Below are positions 52,123 through 60,551 of a DNA stretch of 64,000 nucleotides, piece by piece (the first letter of the stretch is position 1; the number at the start of each line of letters is the position of its first letter). Under the pieces are notes generated by a model. That model made no database searches and had not been told where the DNA came from. It worked only from the letters and a program-made list of their open reading frames with translations. The stretch spans positions 21,251 through 85,250 of the forward strand of contig CAKQQS010000009.1 in NCBI GenBank assembly GCA_934271255.1. Reading direction: 5' to 3'. Both the position numbers and the translations under genes were made by a program. This stretch comes from an uncultured Clostridia bacterium (GTDB lineage: Bacteria > Bacillota > Clostridia > Christensenellales > Borkfalkiaceae).

Positions 52123-52968
52123 ATGAAATTTTATATTTTTTCTTTTTGGGAAAAAGAAAACAAAAGAATAATGTGCTTTTTTGTTTCTTTACTAACAATC
52201 GCGTTAGTTATTGCTTTTTGTGTCATAAATAGAGGCGAAGCAATTTACGAGCAATTTGTGTTTATTGCTCCAATTGTGTATTCCCTACTACTGTTTTTTG
52301 TGGGTATTATACTTGACAAATCGAAGAATAAAGTCGATGAAAAACTATATGAAAGAGAGAAGTATTTTTTGACTTTAGTAGAATTGAGAAGCTTAACAAA
52401 TTCTACTATTAATAAATTGACAAAAGATGATATTTCCGATATCAAATCTAAGATTATTTTATTCCAAATCATGACAGGTCGAGATGAAGAAACTATCAGA
52501 AATATAGCTAAGGGAAATAAATCTCCACATTTTTATGTTCAAGAAAATGGATTTGTTTATACTACAAAAATGTTAACTTTGGAGTCGGCTGCGTTGTCAT
52601 ACATAGATGGAAATGACAATTCAAAAGTACAAATTAGTGGCAAGCCAATTCAAAAGCTTTTTAGGTACTATAAAAAGCAATGTAACAAATTGGAGAAAAA
52701 TTATCTGGAATTGAAGTCGGTGTATGGCGGAGCAATGCAACATTTGGTGGAGTACGATAATTTTGTTTTATCGTTGGATTCTGTTGTAAATGATATTACT
52801 ACGAAAATAAGTAAATTATTAAACGAATTTGATGAATCAGGAACAAAGATTGAAATGATAGAAAGTAAGGTTGATTTGATTAAAGAAGATATAACAGAGT
52901 TAAATCAACAAGTGAATGATTGCTTTGATTACCTTACAGATATTGTCGAAAATTTTCATAAGGGATAA
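52123..52968 (+). CDS. Two-TM membrane protein with a cytoplasmic coiled-coil region
   Basis: A protein of 281 residues, not recognised. Two hydrophobic segments lie at about 17-36 (CFFVSLLTIALVIAFCVI) and 45-65 (FVFIAPIVYSLLLFFVGIIL). The rest is hydrophilic, with a probable helical coil at about 190-275 (heptad-like leucines and isoleucines in KISKLLNEFDESGTKIEMIE). Such layouts are seen in membrane effectors of defence systems, but nothing more specific can be said. It follows the HEPN-motif gene by 25 bases on the same strand and has the same AT-rich composition. The Shine-Dalgarno is weak. Confidence 0.5.
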   Translation: MKFYIFSFWEKENKRIMCFFVSLLTIALVIAFCVINRGEAIYEQFVFIAPIVYSLLLFFVGIILDKSKNKVDEKLYEREKYFLTLVELRSLTNSTINKLTKDDISDIKSKIILFQIMTGRDEETIRNIAKGNKSPHFYVQENGFVYTTKMLTLESAALSYIDGNDNSKVQISGKPIQKLFRYYKKQCNKLEKNYLELKSVYGGAMQHLVEYDNFVLSLDSVVNDITTKISKLLNEFDESGTKIEMIESKVDLIKEDITELNQQVNDCFDYLTDIVENFHKG

Positions 52969-53026
52969 ATATTTTTTGATTTCTATTCATTGTGGCTGCA
53001 GCTATTTCGTATTAGAAAGCCAGCAC

Positions 53027-53059
53027 CCGCGGGGCAAGTCGATTTGACTTGCCCCGCGG
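53027..53059. repeat. Perfect 14-bp GC-rich inverted repeat
   Basis: CCGCGGGGCAAGTC at 53027-53040 pairs with GACTTGCCCCGCGG at 53046-53059 around five bases. No T-run follows. It stands out in an AT-rich setting. Confidence 0.7.
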
Positions 53060-53079
53060 ATATTATATTGAAAGTAAAA

Positions 53080-53219
53080 GAAGGGAGTTGAACTGTTGCG
53101 ACGCCCACAGGGCGAAAAAACAGTTCGGTGAACTGTTTTTAGCAGTGACCGAAGCGTTTTGCAAATCGAAAGCACGATTTTAGCAAATGATTTGCAAAAT
53201 GCAAGAACAACTCCCTTCT
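53080..53219. repeat. Miniature element bounded by 12-bp inverted repeats
   Basis: AGAAGGGAGTTG near 53080 and CAACTCCCTTCT at 53208-53219 are exact inverted copies. The 140 bases they bound contain further palindromes: GAACTGTT with AACAGTTC (repeated twice), CGCCC with GGGCG, and TTTTGCAAATC with GATTTGCAAAA. Both ends match the tmRNA T-arm. It could be a MITE-like insertion, a folded recombination site or a structured RNA. Confidence 0.5.
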
Positions 53220-53223
53220 ACTC
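53208..53223 (+). repeat. Right direct repeat (putative attR)
   Basis: CAACTCCCTTCTACTC, identical to 50376-50391 in the tmRNA gene, 2832 bases away. The following bases TGCCACA loosely echo the CCA end of tmRNA. Confidence 0.6.
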
Positions 53224-53240
53224 TGCCACAGATGAAAAAA

Positions 53241-53280
53241 CGAACTCTGATATAAAAACAGAGTTCGCTTTTTTCTTTTC
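53241..53280 (+). terminator. Rho-independent terminator
   Basis: CGAACTCTG at 53241-53249 pairs with CAGAGTTCG at 53259-53267, followed by CTTTTTTCTTTT. Without the island it would sit just 3' of tmRNA, so it may be that gene's original terminator. Confidence 0.75.
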
Positions 53281-53419
53281 AAGAGACTTTTTCGGCGTCG
53301 GATTTAAGTTTTAATCACAACATATACAACCGAATAATTATCGTTTGGCAGGGGTATCCGCCGATTTTTACCGTTTCACGCTTTTTGGGTAACGGAGTTC
53401 TCTAAAAACGTAAATCGAT

Positions 53420-54295
53420 TTACGTCAGTGATTTGTTATGTTTTTGCGCTTGACTTAATCTGTAACGCGTAGGGGTGGTTAGTCTGTATTTTTTAAATAC
53501 TTTATAAAAATAATAAACGTCCGAAAAACCTACTTGCGACGCAACGGTTTTTATCGGTAAATCGTATTTTTCAAGCAGGGAACAGGCTTTTTTTATTCGC
53601 TCCAACGCAACGTATGACGAAAAGTTCGTTCCTATGTTTTTTGTAAACAACCTTGAAAAATATTCTTGACTTATATAATGTATTTTGCAAATGTATTTCA
53701 CCGACAAATCTTTGTCGAAAATATGCTTGTTGATAGTGTTAAGTATCAATTGAAAATTGTTATTTTTGGTTTTCGTAAGCCCTTCGATGTTGTTTAAGTT
53801 TTCCGACACCAACAAGTTTATTACGTAATAAAGGGTGGAGTACGGCGAAAAGTTTTGCAGTATCGACTCGTTGCAGTTGTTCAGACACTCGAACAGAGTA
53901 TTTACTATTTCTTTTTTGTGCAAAACGTCGATAACGTAAGATTTTTTAAACGCCGTCAGGTTTATCGCGTCGTGGCATTTTAATCCGCTGAAATTAAGCC
54001 ACAAAAACGAAATATCCGTCTTTTTGGCGTTGTAATATTTTACTTTGCAGTTCGGCGGAATTAAAAACATCTGGTCTTTTTTAGCGTAGTATTTTTTATT
54101 GTTGATTTCTATACACGCCGTTCCGCACAAAATATAATGCAATAAAAAATAAGGATATTCTTCGGATATTTCCCATTCCTTGGATTTCGCATACCCGATA
54201 TCGATAGGAATCAAATCCATAAACTGCGTAGTATTTATATGAAAATACAGATTATCGTTTTGACGGATTTTTTCTTTGATTGAGCTCGTGTTCAT
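53420..54295 (-). CDS. AraC-family transcriptional regulator
   Basis: A protein of 291 residues. Residues about 40-130 form a cupin-type sensing domain (EISEEYPYFLLHYILCGTACIEIN, QMFLIPPNCKVKYY), as in regulators of sugar use. Residues about 185-285 contain the two AraC helix-turn-helix units (DLSVKYICKIHYISQEYFSRLF and PIKTVASQVGFSDVYYFYKVFKK). It is transcribed away from the carbohydrate operon that starts at 54465, and probably activates it on sensing a sugar. It is the only clear gene on the - strand in the window. Confidence 0.92.
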   Translation of the reverse strand: MNTSSIKEKIRQNDNLYFHINTTQFMDLIPIDIGYAKSKEWEISEEYPYFLLHYILCGTACIEINNKKYYAKKDQMFLIPPNCKVKYYNAKKTDISFLWLNFSGLKCHDAINLTAFKKSYVIDVLHKKEIVNTLFECLNNCNESILQNFSPYSTLYYVINLLVSENLNNIEGLTKTKNNNFQLILNTINKHIFDKDLSVKYICKIHYISQEYFSRLFTKNIGTNFSSYVALERIKKACSLLEKYDLPIKTVASQVGFSDVYYFYKVFKKYRLTTPTRYRLSQAQKHNKSLT

Positions 54296-54330
54296 AAAAC
54301 GTTACCCCGAACAAGGTTTTTCTTGATTTA

Positions 54331-54359
54331 ATTATATACGAAAAGCGAAAAAATAGCAA
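54331..54359 (-). promoter_or_regulatory. Promoter of the AraC-family gene
   Basis: On the - strand, TTGCTA (54359-54354), a 17-base spacer and TATAAT (54336-54331). The hexamers are identical to those of the divergent promoter. Confidence 0.65.
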
Positions 54360-54370
54360 GAATAAAAGTG

Positions 54371-54405
54371 CATAATATTACAATAAAATATCATAATTTT
54401 ACATT
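54371..54405. promoter_or_regulatory. Direct-repeat operator, probably for the AraC-family regulator
   Basis: CATAATATTACAAT at 54371-54384 and CATAATTTTACATT at 54392-54405 match at 12 of 14 positions and are 21 bp apart, two helical turns. The second copy reaches the -35 box at 54404. This is the arrangement used by AraC-type activators. Confidence 0.5.
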
Positions 54406-54432
54406 GCTATTTCAATTGCGTTGAATTATAAT
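54404..54432 (+). promoter_or_regulatory. Promoter of the carbohydrate operon
   Basis: TTGCTA at 54404-54409, a 17-base spacer and TATAAT at 54427-54432. The -35 lies in TTGCTATTT, an inverted copy of AAATAGCAA at 54351-54359 that covers the -35 of the divergent promoter. Confidence 0.7.
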
Positions 54433-54464
54433 AAGTGTAGGATAATAATTTTTGCAGGTGGTTT

Positions 54465-56111
54465 ATGTTAAAAAACGAACGGAGTAATCGAATAATTCAA
54501 TGTAAAACGGCATTGTTTGCGTTGGTTTTATTATCGATAATGGTTTTTTTGTGTTTCGGTATAAATAAAACTAACGCTTTATATGCAAATGCAGGCGATG
54601 GAAGGAGCGTTGTCGAGTTAGCGACTTCCGTAATATACGCAAACAGAGAAACGCAACAGCATTTTACCGTGTATTTTAATGAAAGCGTCGGGAGCGAAAA
54701 CGCCGTTCACGTAGAAAGCAACGCGTCGATAAGCGATAATATTTTTATTAACGGTAAATCTATAACGGAGATAAATTTAAACGGAAAAAGGAAACCGGAC
54801 AACAAAACGGATTTGAAAAACGGAATAACCGTTAACGTTTGGACGAACGGCGATGCGAATAACGAGAAATACGGGTTGCATTTTTTTATAGACGATAACT
54901 TGTATAAGGATTATAAGATAAGACTTGACGATACGGACGGTCTTGTTTTCAAAAAGGGCTTAAAATACGGCGATTTTACGGTTAAAAACGATATCGAAAT
55001 AAAATATTACGCTACTATCGAAGACTGGAAAAAGGACGGCGATTTGATAGATACGGGTTATAATTATATAACGAACGTTACGTCGCCCATATACGCAAAA
55101 GAGCAAGACGTATATTACTTTTGCGTAGAGTTCAAAAATCTTCCTGCCGACAAATCGATTGCTTACGCCGATTACGATAATATTTTGTCTTGTATAAAAT
55201 ACAACGGCAAATCGTTTAAGCAATTGAATAAAGCGTACGGCGAGCATAGCGCTTACGTCAGATTTCAGGGCGGAGAGTTTGCGGGTTTACAATTCGAAGG
55301 CAACCAGATGTATATCACGTTAAGCGGCGAACTCGTCAAAAAAGAAGCCTTAAACGACAACGCGAGCATTTCTTTTTCCAAAGGGTTGGTTTTGCCGTCG
55401 CTGTACTCTTTGTCGCAAGACTATACGTATTATTACGACGTTAAAAACGACTACTGGCTTGTAAAAAAACAAAACGACAAAGAATATAACGAAATAAAAC
55501 TATCGGAAGTCAGCAACGCCGTTTATGACAATTCAAACGGCAGTTACTATATAATTTTGTATTTCGACAACGACGTATCATTTCACTATTTACCGCAGGT
55601 GAACGCGGATATTAAATGGCTGGCTGCCGTTTATAATTTCGATAATCCTATATGCTATTATTCTTTTTCTTACTTGCAAGCGTTGATTTACGATGAGATA
55701 GCAAGTTCCGTAAAAGACAAGATATATATAAACGGCAAATCTATCGGCGAATTGTGCGATCGCGAAACCAAAATACAAAAAGACCAAAGCATCGCCGTGA
55801 ATTATTGCGGAACGACCTTTAATTCCAAAGCCGTTCAGATATGTTTTAATTCCGACGGCGTCAACGCATATAATCCGAATGCGAAAAACGTTGTCGAAGT
55901 AAAGAAAGGGTTTAAATCCCCGTTATACGGAGAAACGCAACAAGACTATAAGTTTACGGTCGGTTTGGGTAACGGAAATCAAATCGACAACCCGTCCGAA
56001 GAAAAGCGCGGGTGCAAATCGTCGGTAATCGGCGCAAACGTAATTCTCGTAATCGTTACGGGGGTGTGGGTATCGGGGAAAGCGATTTTTAAAAGGAGAA
56101 AACCGCAATGA
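54465..56111 (+). CDS. Exported surface protein with repeated 'INGK' modules and C-terminal anchor helix
   Basis: A protein of 548 residues, not recognised as a known family. Seen: an N-terminal hydrophobic signal at about 15-38 and a C-terminal helix at about 520-540 (VIGANVILVIVTGVWVSG) followed by FKRRKPQ, so it is exported and membrane-anchored. Three modules of about 160-180 residues share the pattern of strands, then INGKSITEIN, YNGKSFKQLN or INGKSIGELC, then a closing FKKGLKYG, FSKGLVLPS or VKKGFKSP. The final protein of the window has the same module. Its place as first gene of the sugar operon suggests glycan binding. Its stop overlaps the next start. Confidence 0.55.
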   Translation: MLKNERSNRIIQCKTALFALVLLSIMVFLCFGINKTNALYANAGDGRSVVELATSVIYANRETQQHFTVYFNESVGSENAVHVESNASISDNIFINGKSITEINLNGKRKPDNKTDLKNGITVNVWTNGDANNEKYGLHFFIDDNLYKDYKIRLDDTDGLVFKKGLKYGDFTVKNDIEIKYYATIEDWKKDGDLIDTGYNYITNVTSPIYAKEQDVYYFCVEFKNLPADKSIAYADYDNILSCIKYNGKSFKQLNKAYGEHSAYVRFQGGEFAGLQFEGNQMYITLSGELVKKEALNDNASISFSKGLVLPSLYSLSQDYTYYYDVKNDYWLVKKQNDKEYNEIKLSEVSNAVYDNSNGSYYIILYFDNDVSFHYLPQVNADIKWLAAVYNFDNPICYYSFSYLQALIYDEIASSVKDKIYINGKSIGELCDRETKIQKDQSIAVNYCGTTFNSKAVQICFNSDGVNAYNPNAKNVVEVKKGFKSPLYGETQQDYKFTVGLGNGNQIDNPSEEKRGCKSSVIGANVILVIVTGVWVSGKAIFKRRKPQ

Positions 56112-58297
56112 AAAACATAATAAATAAAATAATCGGCGCAGTGTTGATTCTTTCGTCGTTGGTCGGTTTTTCCGCATGTAAAAATAACGACTCAAACGCT
56201 ACCGGAAACAAGTATTTTCATATAAAAAGTTCCGATAAAGATTTCGACACGTTTATCAACGAGTACTATTTACGCCACGTAAGAGAAGGCGAATGGGCAG
56301 TTAACGATTTGGAACTCGGGTACGGGTCGCTTTATATGAAAGAATGGGAAGCGAGAAGTCTGTCGTGGATGGACACGAAAAATCTTTCGGGCGACAGGCT
56401 CGGAAAATTAAAATATTATATAAACGATTTTCCCATCGATAAATACGGATATATGTGGTCGACGAGTTATTCGCTGGAAACGGCGGGGCCCGTCGGTTCG
56501 GGCGACGTGCATAACGCTTTCGCGCAAGGTTGGCCTATTCCTAATTATTTGCAAAGCGACGGAAAAAGTTTAGGGTATGAGTTTAACGAGAACGCAGGGG
56601 ATTTAGGCTGGACGAGCAACGGCAAAACTTCGTTTACGTCGGGCGGACTGTTTTCGTCTACCGCGTATACGAACGATTTATGGTATCTTTCCCCCGAAAT
56701 ATCGTTAAATACCGAATACGCGCCCTTTTTAGCGTTCGATTTAAGAGTAGTCGACGTTGAAAATTACGAAAGCGTAAATAATATCGACGACGTGTACGTA
56801 TCCTGGCAAACGGTTGAGGGCGGAGACGAATGGTTTGAAGTATCGCAAAAAGAATATTCGACGATTCCGCAAACAGAGATTTCTTCTTTTTTCGGCAGAA
56901 AAATGTTTTTCCCGATGTATATCAACGACAACTGGGCGGGCAAGACCGTAAAAAGAGTAAAAATATCGATAAAGACTACGGACGATAAACCGTTGACTTT
57001 AAGAGCAAACTTAAATTACGTGAGATTAGACGTAGACACTCGTCAAAGCAACAATAATACGGTGTTTTTGTGTTACGCAAACGAGTATTTCAGGTTTAAC
57101 AACGACGAATCGTTAATGAGAGAACAGTTGACGAAGTTTAGGAAAATGACGGAGTTTTTGCTTGAATACCTGGACGGCAAATCGGGACTTTTGGATATTT
57201 CGTATCTGCAAGGACACGACGGGCTGGGGCTAACCATAGGACACGGCATAGGGAACGGGTACTGGGATATATACGCCGCGCCCCGATTCAATATAGACGC
57301 GAACGTGTATTTTTACAAAGCATTGCTGGCAATGGCGGAAATAGAAGAACGGGCGAATCTGTTCGGAGTCAACGTCGATAAAAAGGACGCTACGGTCGTA
57401 AGCAGAGATAATAAAAGCAAATACGTATATGCCGAAACCGCCGAATCGTTAAGAGCGCTTGCCGAACGGGTAAAAATAAAAATACAAACCACGTTTTGGA
57501 ACGCCGAAACGGAAAGATTTTACTACGGCGACGTGGAAGGCAGAAAAATAGATTACGGTTACGTTCAGTTCAATTTGGAAGCCGTTACGGCGGGCGTCGC
57601 TACGAAAGAACAAGAAGAAAAAGTAATGAGTTGGATTAACGGGGACAGGGTGATTTCGGGCGACGACAGCGTTGCGGAAGATATATATCGGTACGTATTC
57701 GCTCCGAGAAGCACTACTAAAAAGAATCTGTACGATTATTCGGTTACGTGGTCTTCGCCGAACTTACCGTTCGGGGAACAAGTTCAGGACGGCGGCGCGA
57801 TCGGCTACGTAAGTTATTACGATTTGATAAGCAGGGTAAAGGTGCTCGGCATCGACAATTCTTTCAACCGCGTCAAAAAAATCAACGAATGGTATCTTGA
57901 CGTAAAATCGGCGGGCGGACAAGGCGCGTTCTTTTACAGCGATTATTACGTTATGTACGGAATAACTCTTCAAGGCGGCGGAACGACGGGCGCGATAGGG
58001 CTCGATTGCGAGTTTTTAGAAAACGCAATGGTCTATAATTATATTGCCGACGCGATTTTGAATCTGGACGCTACGACGGCGTATACGTTGAAAATATCGC
58101 CAAAACTCCCCGACGCTTTAACGCATATCGATATTTACAACTTGTATTACGACGGAGTCGTTTACGATATAAGGATAAGTCGAAAAAGCGTCGAAGTAAC
58201 GAACGTCAGGGGCAATACGAAAGGGTTAAAGTTAGAAATAAGTTCTTTAAACGGCAACAAGAGAAGCGGAGATTTCAAGCCGATGAAAGTAGCTTGA
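56108..58297 (+). CDS. Lipoprotein with probable alpha/alpha-barrel glycoside hydrolase domain
   Basis: A protein of 729 residues. Lipobox FSAC with Cys24. Residues about 125-305 look like a beta-sandwich carbohydrate-binding part (LWYLSPEISLNTEYAPFLAFDLRV). Residues about 310-680 are helical with regular Trp, Tyr and Gly motifs (GHGIGNGYWDIYAAPRFNIDANVYFY, TTFWNAETERFYYG, VQDGGAIGYVSYYDLI), in the manner of six-hairpin glycosidases, with candidate acidic residues in YWDIY and GEQVQDGG. A C-terminal beta part follows (ISPKLPDALTHIDIYNLYYDG). I cannot assign a GH family. With the ABC transporter it probably trims glycans for uptake. Confidence 0.5.
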   Translation: MKNIINKIIGAVLILSSLVGFSACKNNDSNATGNKYFHIKSSDKDFDTFINEYYLRHVREGEWAVNDLELGYGSLYMKEWEARSLSWMDTKNLSGDRLGKLKYYINDFPIDKYGYMWSTSYSLETAGPVGSGDVHNAFAQGWPIPNYLQSDGKSLGYEFNENAGDLGWTSNGKTSFTSGGLFSSTAYTNDLWYLSPEISLNTEYAPFLAFDLRVVDVENYESVNNIDDVYVSWQTVEGGDEWFEVSQKEYSTIPQTEISSFFGRKMFFPMYINDNWAGKTVKRVKISIKTTDDKPLTLRANLNYVRLDVDTRQSNNNTVFLCYANEYFRFNNDESLMREQLTKFRKMTEFLLEYLDGKSGLLDISYLQGHDGLGLTIGHGIGNGYWDIYAAPRFNIDANVYFYKALLAMAEIEERANLFGVNVDKKDATVVSRDNKSKYVYAETAESLRALAERVKIKIQTTFWNAETERFYYGDVEGRKIDYGYVQFNLEAVTAGVATKEQEEKVMSWINGDRVISGDDSVAEDIYRYVFAPRSTTKKNLYDYSVTWSSPNLPFGEQVQDGGAIGYVSYYDLISRVKVLGIDNSFNRVKKINEWYLDVKSAGGQGAFFYSDYYVMYGITLQGGGTTGAIGLDCEFLENAMVYNYIADAILNLDATTAYTLKISPKLPDALTHIDIYNLYYDGVVYDIRISRKSVEVTNVRGNTKGLKLEISSLNGNKRSGDFKPMKVA

Positions 58298-58321
58298 AAA
58301 ACGTATGAAAAGGAGATAGAA

Positions 58322-59614
58322 ATGAAAAAAATCAGTATACTTTGCGCTATAATGTCGTGTTTATTCGTAATCGCGTCATGCGCTGTGGCGTGTTCGCCGA
58401 AAAAAACGGGAACGAATACGATTAAAATAGGCGTAAAAACGGCGGGCTCGGAAATGGCTTCGATAACGGCGATTATAAACGCTTACAAAGATAAAAATCC
58501 CGACGTTGCCGTCGAAAAAGTTAAGATTCCGGCAGATTACGATCAGTGGATGATGCAATCCAAGGCTGCTCATAATTTGCCCGACGTTGTATTTACGCAA
58601 GACGACACCGTGGCGTATTACGCTTCGCAAGGCGTGTTCGAGTCGTTGGACAAGTATATATCGAAAGATAAAATAGACACGTCGATGTATTACGATTCCA
58701 TTATGAGCATAAGCAAACCGTTGCAAGACGGTAAAACGTACTTTATGCCGAGAGATTATAATAAGGTCGTTTGTTATTACAATAAGAAGATATTTACGCA
58801 GGCGGGTATCGAATATCCCGTCGAAGGGTGGACGTGGGAAGACTTTTTAAGCACTTGCGAAAGATTGAAAACGTATTTCGGTTCCGATTCCGCAAAATAT
58901 CCCGTTGCGGCAGACGTCGCGTGGAAAGCCGTATACTGGCCCGTAATAGCGAGTTACGGTGAAAAGATTCTTGACGAAAACAACAAACTTTCGTTGACTG
59001 CAAGCAGTAAAGGATTGCAAGCGTTGATTTCGCTTGTCGAAAACGGATATACTTCCGTACCTACGACTTCGGGCGGTGGCGGCGGAGCGGCGTTTTTCAA
59101 AGTCGGCAACGTAGCGATGATTTTTGACGTAAGACCTAATTTGTCGAATTACGTTTCTTTGGATTTCGACGTAGTTTCATTTCCTGCGATAAATACGAAC
59201 AATACGCCCAGAATCGGCACGGGGTGTTCGGGGTACGCAATCAACGCCGAAAGTAAAAACAAAGACGTCGCGTGGGACTTTTTAAAGTTTATGGCGTCGG
59301 AAGACGGGCAAAAAGCGTTTTGTAAAACGGGCAACTGCGTTCCTTTGATTAAATCGATGTCCGAAGCGACGGAATGGAAAAACATAACCGTTTCGGGGAA
59401 AGACTTGTCCGCAAAAAATCATAACGCGTTTATAGATTATCAAGAAAGAGATATCAAGACGAATTATATGATTAACGTTGCGCCCGACAAACAAAAGAAC
59501 GTATATCAAGTGATAGACGATTTCATTCTTGCCGTATTCGGAACGAAATATAAAGGCAATTTACAAGGTTGTATAGACGCTTATTCAAAACAGGTAGCAA
59601 ACGCGGTAAAATAG
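58322..59614 (+). CDS. Sugar ABC transporter substrate-binding lipoprotein (SBP family 1)
   Basis: A protein of 430 residues. Lipobox AVAC with Cys24. Family marks: IINAYKDKNPDVAVEKVKIP near the start, DVVFTQDD, VFESLDKYI, FMPRDYNKVVCYYNKKIFTQAG, WTWEDFLSTCERL, the glycine run GGGGGAAFFKVGNVAMIFD and AWDFLKFMASEDGQKAF. It binds an oligosaccharide outside the cell for the two permeases encoded next. A strong AAGGAG site precedes the ATG. Confidence 0.92.
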   Translation: MKKISILCAIMSCLFVIASCAVACSPKKTGTNTIKIGVKTAGSEMASITAIINAYKDKNPDVAVEKVKIPADYDQWMMQSKAAHNLPDVVFTQDDTVAYYASQGVFESLDKYISKDKIDTSMYYDSIMSISKPLQDGKTYFMPRDYNKVVCYYNKKIFTQAGIEYPVEGWTWEDFLSTCERLKTYFGSDSAKYPVAADVAWKAVYWPVIASYGEKILDENNKLSLTASSKGLQALISLVENGYTSVPTTSGGGGGAAFFKVGNVAMIFDVRPNLSNYVSLDFDVVSFPAINTNNTPRIGTGCSGYAINAESKNKDVAWDFLKFMASEDGQKAFCKTGNCVPLIKSMSEATEWKNITVSGKDLSAKNHNAFIDYQERDIKTNYMINVAPDKQKNVYQVIDDFILAVFGTKYKGNLQGCIDAYSKQVANAVK

Positions 59615-59638
59615 CGACAAGGGGCATATTTCAAGTAT

Positions 59639-60550
59639 ATGAAAAAAGACGTTCGATTAAAAAAGTTCATTAAAGACAACTATGCCGGATATCTGGCGGT
59701 ATTACCGCTCGTTTTAGGAATAATAATTTTTTACGGCTATCCGGTAATTTGTTCTTTAATATACAGTTTTCACGATTACAACTTGTTTCGGGGAACGTTG
59801 GGTAAAGTTACTTTGGACAACTTTAAAGAAATGTTCACCGTAAACTCGTCGATGTTTTTTCAGTCGTTGAAAATTACGTTCGTGTATACGGCGGTTATGG
59901 TTTCCGTCAATATGTTTTTCGGTTTTTTAATAGCGTTTATGACGAACAGAAAATCAAAAGCAATGGTCGTATACAGGCTGTTGTTGTATTTACCTTGTCT
60001 GATTCCTACCGTCGTAAGCGGTATTATCTGGCAATACGTCGCCGATCCTTATTACGGAATAGGAAACGCTATATTAAAAGAGTTTAAATTGCCCGTCTAC
60101 GGTTTTTTCAACAATCCCGACACGTCGTTGCCGTCGATAATCATGTTTTCGTGTTTCGGCGTTACGAGCAGTATTTTTATTTGGTTATCTTCTTTAAAGT
60201 CTATACCGACTTCTCTGTACGAAGCGGCGGAAATGGAAGGTTGCAACGGGCTCGCTAAATTAGTTCACGTCACTTTGCCTATGTGCACACCGTTTATAAT
60301 ATACAACTTATTGACGAGCGTAATAGGCGCGTTGCAAACTTTCGGAAGCGTGTTCACTATAACGGGCGGTACGGCGGGTATGGAAAACTCTTTGCTGTTT
60401 TTAGGTATTTATATTTACAAAGAAGCGTTCTCGTCCTTTAATATCAGTTACGCGTCCGCGCTGTCTTGGGTATTGTTTTTGATTACCGCCGTAATTTCGG
60501 GCATTTTGTTGAAGACCAGCAAATGGGTTTATTACGGAGAGGACGTGTGA
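59639..60550 (+). CDS. Sugar ABC transporter permease, MalF/UgpA type
   Basis: A protein of 303 residues with six membrane helices. Seen: the N-terminal YLAVLPLVLGIIIFYGYPV, FHDYNLFRGTLGKVTLDNF (typical of this family) and the EAA loop SLYEAAEMEGCNGLAKLVHVTLP that contacts the ATPase. The next permease starts two bases after its stop. No ATPase gene lies nearby; such systems often use a shared MsmK-like ATPase encoded elsewhere. Confidence 0.92.
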   Translation: MKKDVRLKKFIKDNYAGYLAVLPLVLGIIIFYGYPVICSLIYSFHDYNLFRGTLGKVTLDNFKEMFTVNSSMFFQSLKITFVYTAVMVSVNMFFGFLIAFMTNRKSKAMVVYRLLLYLPCLIPTVVSGIIWQYVADPYYGIGNAILKEFKLPVYGFFNNPDTSLPSIIMFSCFGVTSSIFIWLSSLKSIPTSLYEAAEMEGCNGLAKLVHVTLPMCTPFIIYNLLTSVIGALQTFGSVFTITGGTAGMENSLLFLGIYIYKEAFSSFNISYASALSWVLFLITAVISGILLKTSKWVYYGEDV

Positions 60551-60551
60551 T

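Larger units (their letters stand above)
52969..53419. other. Gap of 451 bases with nested palindromes and a terminator
   Basis: No gene is visible. It holds a 14-bp perfect hairpin (53027-53059), inverted copies of the tmRNA T-arm sequence, GAACTGTT/AACAGTTC and TTTTGCAAATC/GATTTGCAAAA pairs, the right direct repeat and a terminator. The stretch 53281-53419 shows nothing special. Confidence 0.7.
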
